Positions 37,852-44,264 of a stretch of DNA of 44,264 nt are shown here, piece by piece. The stretch comes from Paraburkholderia tropica. GTDB lineage: Bacteria > Pseudomonadota > Gammaproteobacteria > Burkholderiales > Burkholderiaceae. Numbering within the stretch: the stretch's first letter is position 1; every line of letters starts with the position of its first letter. Made by a program: the position numbers and the translations under genes. The DNA is taken from positions 1 through 44,264 of the forward strand of contig NZ_CAJZAR010000063.1 of the NCBI RefSeq assembly GCF_914484835.1, read 5' to 3'. Below the pieces are notes generated by a model. It saw nothing but the letters and a program-made list of their open reading frames with translations. It had not been told where the DNA came from and made no database searches.

Positions 37852-39246
37852 ATGGAATCCGCAACGCGGCAATTGGTCTACGTGACGCGCAATCCCAATG
37901 AGGCGCTGAACGAGCGGTTCCACGAGCGCGGCTGGCAAGTGGAGATTGTCGGCAATGCACGGGACGCGCGGCGGGCGCTGCGCGCGGGCCTGCCTGCGGG
38001 CGGCCTGCTGGATCTGTCGAGCCAGTTCCATCTGCACGAAATCGGCGCCTTCGAGCCGTGCCTCACGTTGCCCAACGTGGGCTGGGTCGCCGCGACCACC
38101 ACCGGGCAACTGCAGGACGCCAATCTGCGCCGGCTCGTGCGCGACTACTGTTTCGATTACGTAACGGTGCCGTGGAGCGGCGACCGCATCGTCGATTCGG
38201 TCGGTCACGCCTATGGCATGGTCTCGCTGGTCGAGAACGCGTCGAACGACACCACGGGCGGCACCGAAGGCGAAATGGTCGGCTCGTGCGAGGCGATGCT
38301 CGCGCTGTTCCGCTCGATCCGCAAGGTCGCGATGACCGACGCGCCCGTCTTCATCTCGGGCGAATCCGGTACCGGCAAGGAACTCACGGCGGTGGCGATC
38401 CACGAGCGTTCGTCGCGCCGCAATGCGCCTTTCATCCCCATCAACTGCGGCGCGATTCCGCCGCATCTGCTGCAGTCCGAGCTGTTCGGCTATGAACGCG
38501 GCGCGTTCACCGGCGCGAGCCAGCGCAAGATCGGCCGCGTGGAAGCGGCCAACGGCGGCACGCTGTTCCTCGACGAAATCGGCGACCTGCCGATGGAAAG
38601 CCAGGCGAGCCTGCTGCGCTTTCTCCAGGAAGGCAAGATCGAGCGGCTGGGCGGCCATCAATCGCAGCCCGTCGACGTACGCATCATCTCGGCCACGCAC
38701 GTCGACATGCGCGCGGCGATGGTCGAAGGGCGCTTCCGCCAGGATCTGTATCACCGCCTGTGCGTGCTGCAGATCGACGAGCCGCCGCTGCGCGCGCGCG
38801 GCAAGGACATCGAGCTGCTCGCGCGTCACATGCTCGAACGCTTCAAGAAGGACGGCAGCCGCCGTCTGCGCGGCTTTTCGCCCGACGCCATCGCGGCGCT
38901 CCACAACTACAGCTGGCCCGGCAACGTGCGCGAGCTGATCAACCGCGTGCGGCGCGCCATCGTGATGTCGGAAGGTCGCGCGATCACGGCGCGCGATCTC
39001 GAACTCGGCGATTACGTCGAAGTGGTGCCGGTCTCGCTCGCGCAGGCGCGCGAGGCCGCCGAGCGTCAGGCCATCGAGCTGGCGCTGCTGCGCCATCGCG
39101 GCCGTCTGGGCGACGCCGCCCAGGAACTCGGGATTTCGCGCGTGACGCTCTATCGGCTGCTGTGCGCGCATGGCATGCGGCACATGGAAAGCGATCCGCT
39201 CGCGCCGCATCCGGGCGGACTGGTTTCGGGGGGCGGGGCCGTCTGA
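37852..39246 (+). CDS. Sigma-54-dependent activator, VpsR/BerB-like (divergent regulator of the Fap-like island)
   Basis: A 464-residue enhancer-binding protein, paralogous to the activator at 28781-30397. N-terminal receiver-like VpsR-type domain at residues 6-125 (Asp54 in GLLDLSSQF at the phospho-acceptor position). AAA+ domain: Walker A GESGTGKE (170-177), GAFTGA (217-222), Walker B TLFLDEIG (237-244). C-terminal Fis-type HTH (LGDAAQELGISRVTLYRLL, about 419-437). It lacks the Ala-rich N-terminal extension of its paralogue. AGAGGA precedes the ATG. Placed divergently beside the sigma-54 promoter and its palindromes, it is the most likely direct activator of the operon. Confidence 0.92.
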   Translation: MESATRQLVYVTRNPNEALNERFHERGWQVEIVGNARDARRALRAGLPAGGLLDLSSQFHLHEIGAFEPCLTLPNVGWVAATTTGQLQDANLRRLVRDYCFDYVTVPWSGDRIVDSVGHAYGMVSLVENASNDTTGGTEGEMVGSCEAMLALFRSIRKVAMTDAPVFISGESGTGKELTAVAIHERSSRRNAPFIPINCGAIPPHLLQSELFGYERGAFTGASQRKIGRVEAANGGTLFLDEIGDLPMESQASLLRFLQEGKIERLGGHQSQPVDVRIISATHVDMRAAMVEGRFRQDLYHRLCVLQIDEPPLRARGKDIELLARHMLERFKKDGSRRLRGFSPDAIAALHNYSWPGNVRELINRVRRAIVMSEGRAITARDLELGDYVEVVPVSLAQAREAAERQAIELALLRHRGRLGDAAQELGISRVTLYRLLCAHGMRHMESDPLAPHPGGLVSGGGAV

Positions 39247-39804
39247 ACGGCCGCGCAATCGGGGAGACCAGCGCCAGGAGCCGCTCGACGGCCGAAAAAA
39301 TGTGCGCAACGTGGGTGTTCGATGTTGCTGTTCGATGTGTCGCGCAATCGGTTGTGCAGTGAATACGGGCCGGCGTGGCCCGAATGAGGGTGTTTGAGTC
39401 AGGGCGCATGCGGGCGTGCGCGGGGGCGCAGGCTCGCGTGGATGGGAGGGCGCGTTGTGCGTGCCGACTCGTTCACACCGGATGGCGTCGGGTGCCGCGT
39501 GGATCGCCGCGCGCCGCCTGACGCGGCCGGTCGATGGCGTGGCGCTTTCCGTGTCCGCGCGTCCGATCGCTGTTTTCTTCGCGGTTTTCCTCGCAGTTTT
39601 CTTCGTTGTCTTCCCCGATTGCTCTCTTGCCGATGCCGCTTTCGCGACGCGCTCGTGCGATTCGCGCGTCTATCGGTATCGGGTTACACGCGCCCGCGCT
39701 CGCGGCGCTTCCCGAGGAGCCCCGGCAGGCGATCGCCGCGCATGCTATAAAATCGCTGTTTTGAATCCGCACGGGCGCCGCGCGCGCCCGCTCAGGGACT
39801 CCGC
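39247..39804. other. Gap between the activator and thyA, with a GAA/TTC low-complexity patch
   Basis: In this 558-bp region, 39560-39632 is rich in short TTTTCTTCG/TTTTCCTCG units (on the minus strand GAAGAAAAC-like), similar in style to the repeat patch at 32155-32225. The thyA -10 lies at the right end. Short open frames exist on both strands but none has a start site, codon pattern or family feature worth calling. Confidence 0.45.
39746..39753 (+). promoter_or_regulatory. Probable -10 element of thyA
   Basis: TATAAAAT lies 51 bp before the thyA start (TATAAA or TAAAAT in either register). No good -35. Confidence 0.45.
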
Positions 39805-40776
39805 ATGAAACAGTATCTCGAGCTCGTCCGCTCGATTCTCGACACCGGCAGCTGGCAGGAAAACCGCACCGGCATCCGCACCATCAGCATGCCGGGCGCG
39901 ATGCTGAAGTTCGACCTCCAGCAAGGCTTTCCGGCCGTGACGACGAAGAAGCTCGCGTTCAAGTCGGCCGTGGGCGAACTGGTCGGCTTTCTGCGCGCCT
40001 CGCGCAACGCCGCGGACTTCCGCGCGCTCGGCTGCAAGGTCTGGGACGCCAACGCGAACGACAACGCCCAGTGGCTCGCCAATCCGTACCGCCGCGGCAC
40101 CGACGATCTCGGCGACGTGTACGGCGTGCAGTGGCGCCAATGGCCGGCGTACAAGGTGCTCGACGCCGACGCCGGCGCGCAGATCGCCGACGCGCTCGGG
40201 CGCGGCTATGCCCAGGTGACGGCGTTCGAAGAGGACGGCCGCCCGAAAGTGCTGCTCTACAAGGCGATCGACCAGCTGCGCCAGTGCCTCGACGCCATCA
40301 TGAACAACCCGGCCGACCGCCGGATTCTGTTTCATGGCTGGAACCCGGCCAAGCTCGACGAGATCGCGCTGCCCGCCTGCCATCTGCTTTATCAGTTCCT
40401 GCCGAATGCGGCGAAGCGCGAAATCTCGCTGTGCCTCTACATCCGCAGCAACGATGTGGGCCTCGGCACGCCGTTCAACCTGACCGAAGGCGCGGCGCTG
40501 CTGCACCTCGTCGGCCGCCTGACGGGCTATACGCCGCGCTGGTTCACGTATTTCATCGGCGACGCGCATATCTACGAGAACCAGCTCGACATGCTCAACG
40601 CGCAGCTCGAGCGCGAGCCTTACGAGAGCCCGCGTCTCGTGATCGCCGACCGCGTGCCCGACTACGCGAAGACCGGCGTCTACGAACCCGAGTGGCTGGA
40701 GAAGGTCGAGCCCGCCGACTTCACGCTCGAAGGCTATCGCCACCATGCGCCGCTCACGGCGCCGATGGCCGTGTGA
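39805..40776 (+). CDS. thyA: Thymidylate synthase
   Basis: A 323-residue thymidylate synthase that makes dTMP from dUMP with methylene-tetrahydrofolate. The active-site Cys192 is in LPACHLLYQF; other hallmarks are RTGIRTISMPGAML, GDVYGVQWRQW, NPADRRILFHGWNP, SNDVGLGTPFNL and HIYENQLDML. It is longer than E. coli ThyA (264) mainly because of an insert at about residues 115-155, between the YGVQWR block and the conserved DQL segment; L. casei thymidylate synthase has an insert in the same region. Works with folA, which lies 11 kb to the left. Confidence 0.95.
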   Translation: MKQYLELVRSILDTGSWQENRTGIRTISMPGAMLKFDLQQGFPAVTTKKLAFKSAVGELVGFLRASRNAADFRALGCKVWDANANDNAQWLANPYRRGTDDLGDVYGVQWRQWPAYKVLDADAGAQIADALGRGYAQVTAFEEDGRPKVLLYKAIDQLRQCLDAIMNNPADRRILFHGWNPAKLDEIALPACHLLYQFLPNAAKREISLCLYIRSNDVGLGTPFNLTEGAALLHLVGRLTGYTPRWFTYFIGDAHIYENQLDMLNAQLEREPYESPRLVIADRVPDYAKTGVYEPEWLEKVEPADFTLEGYRHHAPLTAPMAV

Positions 40777-40847
40777 CGCGAGACCGGCGCTTGCCGACGA
40801 GGCGGGCGGACCGTTGATTTCGGCTCGCGCCTGTTGCTGAAGCCGAT

Positions 40848-40886
40848 AAAAAAGCCCGCGAACGGCGACGTTCGCGGGCTTTTTTT
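40848..40886. terminator. Bidirectional terminator between thyA and the DUF6600 gene
   Basis: AAAAAAGCCCGCGAACG/CGTTCGCGGGCTTTTTT (40848-40864 and 40869-40885) with loop GCGA; A- and T-runs on both sides. Confidence 0.92.
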
Positions 40887-40921
40887 GTTGCCGTTTTGCA
40901 CTGCGATGCGCGCCGTGCAGG

Positions 40922-43732
40922 TCAACCGTGACGATGATCGTCGTGATTGCCGCCCGCGTGTTCGGGCTGATGCGGCGCCGGTTGCGGACGCGGCGCTTCC
41001 TGATGCGGCTGCGGCTGCGGCTGCGGTTGAGGACGCGGCGCTTCCGCGCGCGGTTGCGGCTGGGGCTGCGGACGCGGCGCTTCCTGACGCGGCTGCGCTT
41101 GAGGCTGCGGCTGCGGATGGAACTCCTGGCGTGCCTGCTGCTGTGGCTGCGGTTGCGGACGGAACTCCTGACGCGGCTGCGCTTGAGGCTGCGGTTGCGG
41201 ACGGAACTCCTGGCGCGGCTGCGCTTGAGGCTGCGGTTGCGGGCGGAATTCCTGACGCGGCTGAGCCTGCGGCTGCGCTTGAGGTTGCGGTCGGCTTTCC
41301 ACGCGCGCCTGCTGCGGCTGGGGTTGCGGCTGCGGATGGAATTCCTGACGCGCTTGCGCTTGCTGAGCCTGTTGCGGATGGAGGTCGGCGCGCGGCTGGG
41401 CTTGCTGGGCCGGTTGCTCCGGGCGTGCCTGCATCGGCTGCGGCGCGCGCTGCGGCTGGCCCGGCGCGGCTTCCGGCGTGCGTCCCGGCGCGGCCTCGCG
41501 CGGCTGCTGCATCGCGAGCGACTGCTGCGGCATCTGTTGCTGCATCTGCTGCGGACGGCCCGCCTCGTTGCCGCCCGGCTGGCCGCGCATCGCCGTCGGC
41601 GTATGCGGCTGGGTCCAGACCGGCTGATGCGCCTCGCCGGGCGCGCCCGCCGTCGGCGCACGGCCAGTCATCGCGGCCTGCGGCTGTCCGCCTTCTGGAC
41701 GACCCGAGAACTGCGGCGGACGCGGCACGCCATGCCCCTCGGCGGCTTGTTGCCCTTGCGGCCCTGGCTGCGCTGGTTGTCGCGGCGCCTGCATCGCCTG
41801 CGGCTGCTGCGCCTGGCGCGAGTCAGGCGAAGGACCGGCGTCGGGACCATGACCGTTCGTCCGGTTCGCGGCGATCGTCGGCGTGCCGGGCTGACCGTGC
41901 GGCGTCATCGACGCCATCGCGGCATTCGCACCGTTCGGACCATTCACGCCATTCGGCCCGCGCGGCCCGTTTTGCGCACCCTCGCGGTTCTGCGCGAAGC
42001 CGCCAGGCTGGCCCGGCGCGCCGTTCGGCCGTGCACCCGCGCCGATCACCGGCGAGCGGGGCGTCACGACGCGCACGTTCTGCTGTGGCGCGCCGCCGTG
42101 AGCGGCAGGCGAAAACGGCGAGAACGACGCGTGCGACGGAGCCGACACGCGCACCACGGGCGCGCCCGCGCCCGGCACCATGCCGCCGCCGTGAGCGAAG
42201 CGTTGCGCGAGGTTGTCGTGGAAGGCGGGCGGCGCGACCGGCGCGCGCGTCGCGACCACCTGACGCTGATTCAGCGAGGCGGGCGGCCGATAGTCGGCGC
42301 GGCGCATGTTCGGACCGAAGCTGCCCTTGACCGGCGCGATGCCCGGCGTACCCGACTGGATGCGCGCGTTCTGCCACTGACGCGGATCGACGTGCTGCGC
42401 GAAGCGCGAGGTCGACTGGCCATGCACGAAGGCCGTCGCGGGCACGGCGGTCACCGCGCCCGGCACGCGGTAATTCACGTACGTGTTGTGCACGTTGATG
42501 TTCGTGATGTTCACGTCGCGCCGGTAGTTGTTGACGACGACGTTCTGGTTCACGCGCTCGTAGTAGCGCGGGCTCCAGCCGCCCCAGTGCGGATGCCACG
42601 GCTCGCCCGGCCCGAGCGCGAACCACGCCACGCCCGCGGCCGCCGCGCCGCCGATCGCCAGATTCACGCCCCAGTCCGAGCCGCCGCCACCGCCGCCCAC
42701 GAAGGCGACCAGCGCGGGCGCGTAGACCGGCGGCGCGGCTTCGACCATCGGGCCCGGCACCCACGCCCACGAATCGTCGACCTGCGCCCAGCGGCCATAG
42801 TGATACGGCGCGAAGCCCCACGGCGCGTCGTCGACCCAGGTCCATCCCCAAGGCGCCTGCCAGACCCAGTGGCCGTCGTGATACGGCGCCCAGCCCGACG
42901 GCACCGCGTTCGGCACCCAGACTTCGCCATACTGCGGGCTGTCGCGCCACGTGCCGTTGGCGTCGAGATCCTGATAGCCGGGCACGTCGCGCGAGACGTA
43001 GCGCGCCGAGACCGAGCGGTCCTCGGCGGCGTCGCGCGCGAGCGCCCACTGGTCGAAGGCATCGGGTGGCGGGGCGGCGTCGCTGGCGACCTGTTGCAGA
43101 TCGGTGCCCGCGAAACGGATCTGCTGGCCCGCCTGCATCGGCGTCTGGCCGTTCTCGCCGTAGACCGTCGCGCTGCCGCTGCGCACCGTCACGGTCGTGC
43201 TGCTGCCGTCGGGCGCGACGTCGACGCGATAGTCGCCGGGACCGCTCACGCCGAGCGCGAGATTCGGCGTGTCGATTTCATACGCGCTGCCCGGCGGCAG
43301 TTCGCGCACGCGCGTCGAGAGCGAGCCTTGCGCGACTTTCAGCTGCGCGCTCGCATCGTCGAGATTGAGGACGTTGACGCTCGTCTGCGGTCCCATGCGC
43401 ACGGCCGTCGAGCCGATATGCATTTCCGAGCGCGCGTTGGTGTCGTTCCAGAGCTGGTCGCCGGTGGTGAGCGGGCGGTTCAGCTGCGCGTAGGACCAGT
43501 CGGTCGCGCCGGCCGGTTCGGTGGTGACGGCGCCCGCCGTGTAGTCGAGACGCGCGACGCGTCCGGGCGGATCGCCGGCCTGCGCCACGGCGCCCGGCGC
43601 CGCCTGGGCGTGCACGGGCGGACTGGCCAGATTGAGCGCGAAGGCGGCGAGCACGGCGCCGGCGATGAGCGTGTGAGCCTGCGCGCGGCGCGTGCGGCGC
43701 AGCGGCGAGAGCGGTGAAGTGCACGGTGTCAT
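40922..43732 (-). CDS. FecR/DUF6600-type large exported protein with Pro/Gln tandem-repeat tail
   Basis: A 936-residue exported protein. The signal peptide ends near VHA-QAA (residue 42). Residues about 60-215 resemble a FecR domain (LWNDTNARSEMHIGSTAVRM, then GSLSTRVRELPPGSAYEI). Residues about 250-330 are the Trp-rich DUF6600 part (GYQDLDANGTWRDSPQYGEV, WVWQAPWGWTWVDDAPWG, YGRWAQVDDSWAWVPGP). A Gly-rich hydrophobic segment follows near 345-370, then an Asn/Pro/Gln-rich region, and a C-terminal tail of Q-P-Q-x-Q-P-R-Q-E-F/A-R-P repeats ending in HDDHRHG. Function is unknown; it is probably periplasmic or surface-bound. The ATG at 43732 has GGAGAA 6 nt upstream; an ATG at 43759 lacks one. Confidence 0.85.
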   Translation of the reverse strand: MTPCTSPLSPLRRTRRAQAHTLIAGAVLAAFALNLASPPVHAQAAPGAVAQAGDPPGRVARLDYTAGAVTTEPAGATDWSYAQLNRPLTTGDQLWNDTNARSEMHIGSTAVRMGPQTSVNVLNLDDASAQLKVAQGSLSTRVRELPPGSAYEIDTPNLALGVSGPGDYRVDVAPDGSSTTVTVRSGSATVYGENGQTPMQAGQQIRFAGTDLQQVASDAAPPPDAFDQWALARDAAEDRSVSARYVSRDVPGYQDLDANGTWRDSPQYGEVWVPNAVPSGWAPYHDGHWVWQAPWGWTWVDDAPWGFAPYHYGRWAQVDDSWAWVPGPMVEAAPPVYAPALVAFVGGGGGGSDWGVNLAIGGAAAAGVAWFALGPGEPWHPHWGGWSPRYYERVNQNVVVNNYRRDVNITNINVHNTYVNYRVPGAVTAVPATAFVHGQSTSRFAQHVDPRQWQNARIQSGTPGIAPVKGSFGPNMRRADYRPPASLNQRQVVATRAPVAPPAFHDNLAQRFAHGGGMVPGAGAPVVRVSAPSHASFSPFSPAAHGGAPQQNVRVVTPRSPVIGAGARPNGAPGQPGGFAQNREGAQNGPRGPNGVNGPNGANAAMASMTPHGQPGTPTIAANRTNGHGPDAGPSPDSRQAQQPQAMQAPRQPAQPGPQGQQAAEGHGVPRPPQFSGRPEGGQPQAAMTGRAPTAGAPGEAHQPVWTQPHTPTAMRGQPGGNEAGRPQQMQQQMPQQSLAMQQPREAAPGRTPEAAPGQPQRAPQPMQARPEQPAQQAQPRADLHPQQAQQAQARQEFHPQPQPQPQQARVESRPQPQAQPQAQPRQEFRPQPQPQAQPRQEFRPQPQPQAQPRQEFRPQPQPQQQARQEFHPQPQPQAQPRQEAPRPQPQPQPRAEAPRPQPQPQPQPHQEAPRPQPAPHQPEHAGGNHDDHRHG
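41119..41286. repeat. 42-bp tandem repeat inside the DUF6600 gene (about four copies)
   Basis: Copies begin at 41119, 41161, 41203 and 41245, each starting GGAACTCCTG or GGAATTCCTG on the plus strand, and encode a 14-residue Pro/Gln unit containing PRQEFRP. Related but less regular units continue on both sides. Confidence 0.85.
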
Positions 43733-43960
43733 TTTGGTTCTCCACGGCCCGCCAAACATTTCGGGGAGCCATGTGAGGCACTCTATCCGCCCGGTCTGTT
43801 TCCATGCTCACGCAATTGTTATGGGCTATGCACTATATGTAACAGAACGTGTGGACTTTGATGGAAGTTGCGAATATCGCGGGGTTTTGCGGGACGTTGT
43901 CGGAAATTTGTCAGATTTTTGGACGCATTTGTGCGGCTCGGGGGACGTCAGACGATGCCG

Positions 43961-44264
43961 TCAGACGGGCGCGAACGCATCGAATTCACGCTGCCCGAGC
44001 GGCGTGATGCGCAGCACGCGCGGACGGCTCGTGCGCTCGACCCAGCCGTTCGCCGTGAAGCGATCGAGCAGCGCCGCGCCGAGCGCGCCGCCCAGATGCG
44101 GACGCCGCTCGCTCCAGTCGAGGCAGGTGCAGGCGAAGCGCCGCCGCCGCGCGCGCAGCGCCGACAGATCGAGGCCCCACGCGGCGAGCCGGTCGATGCC
44201 CGCGGGCGTGGCGTCGAGATCCTCGCCGTCGCGCACGAGCAGGCCGCCGTCGACGAGCCGCTCG
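43961..44264 (-). CDS. ArsR-like transcriptional regulator, C-terminal part (5' end outside window)
   Basis: The frame runs from the right edge to a stop at 43961, giving about 100 residues. The end has the segments LDWSERRPHLGGALGAALLD, GWVERTSRPRVLRITPLGQ and FDAF, typical of the C-terminal half of small ArsR-type regulators with a CxCxDW motif (here CTCLDWSERR). The DNA-binding HTH and the start lie beyond the window. Effector and target unknown. Confidence 0.75.
   Translation of the reverse strand, partial: ERLVDGGLLVRDGEDLDATPAGIDRLAAWGLDLSALRARRRRFACTCLDWSERRPHLGGALGAALLDRFTANGWVERTSRPRVLRITPLGQREFDAFAPV

Noticed and set aside
37686..37901. 71-codon plus-strand frame before the divergent activator
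   Set aside because: Overlaps the activator start in another frame, has no ribosome site and no recognisable composition.
41000..41400. Regular repeats resembling a CRISPR array
   Set aside because: Units are directly contiguous in frame, code for PRQEFRP repeats and have no unique spacers.
40928..43717. A 929-codon open frame on the plus strand, Arg/Leu-rich
   Set aside because: It mirrors the DUF6600 gene; its composition is a by-product of the Pro/Gln repeats and high GC, and it has no signal peptide, domain or ribosome site.

Overview
The window looks like a chromosomal segment of a Burkholderiaceae bacterium of the Paraburkholderia/Burkholderia type. The base composition is high-GC with strong G/C third-codon use. 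The housekeeping gene order (hldD end, cysM, mltB, metNIQ, etfBA, dadA/lrp, rpsP-rimM-trmD-rplS, CoA pyrophosphatase, cobD-like, rsgA, M48 protease, orn, mog, yjgA, pmbA, folA, thyA) is one I associate with chromosome 1 of that family. No rRNA, tRNA, insertion sequence, prophage or CRISPR array was recognised.

Left part (1-28.6 kb): mostly core genes in short operons, many ending in clear intrinsic terminators. Metabolic blocks are methionine import (metN-metI overlapping, then metQ), the electron transfer flavoprotein pair etfB-etfA, and D-amino-acid dehydrogenase dadA facing its probable Lrp-type regulator. The ribosome maturation operon rpsP-rimM-trmD-rplS follows, then an M48 protease-rsgA-DUF2007 operon. 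The radical-SAM gene at 14.0 kb has a near-consensus LexA box in the centre of a perfect 20-bp inverted repeat.

Accessory island (28.7-39.8 kb), lying between folA and thyA: a seven-gene minus-strand operon resembling the functional amyloid (Fap) system of Pseudomonas. From promoter to end it encodes two small exported proteins of unknown role, a small and a large protein with G-N-I-G-V-N/Q-x-N repeats (FapB/FapC-like), a periplasmic C39-type cysteine peptidase (FapD-like), a FapE-like secreted protein and an outer-membrane barrel with an N-terminal coiled coil (FapF-like). An eighth gene, coupled to the last by TGATG, encodes a sigma-54 activator. A paralogous sigma-54 activator is divergent at the other side. 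The control region has a sigma-54 -24/-12 element, an exact IHF consensus between promoter and enhancer, and a cluster of GTTTCAGC-GCTGAAAC palindromes 110-160 bp upstream of the predicted start. Three exported proteins of the operon carry a related D-x-x-L-[AT]-x-x-[RS]-G motif that resembles a double-glycine processing site, matching the C39 peptidase encoded with them.

Right end (39.8-44.3 kb): thyA, a large FecR/DUF6600-type exported protein with a proline/glutamine-rich tandem-repeat tail, and the 3' part of an ArsR-like regulator that runs off the window.

How the parts fit: the island reads as a self-contained, sigma-54-gated extracellular fibre system, with subunits, peptidase, export pore and its own activators, placed between two folate/thymidylate genes. 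All functions are inferred from the sequence and remembered family features; no database search was possible.
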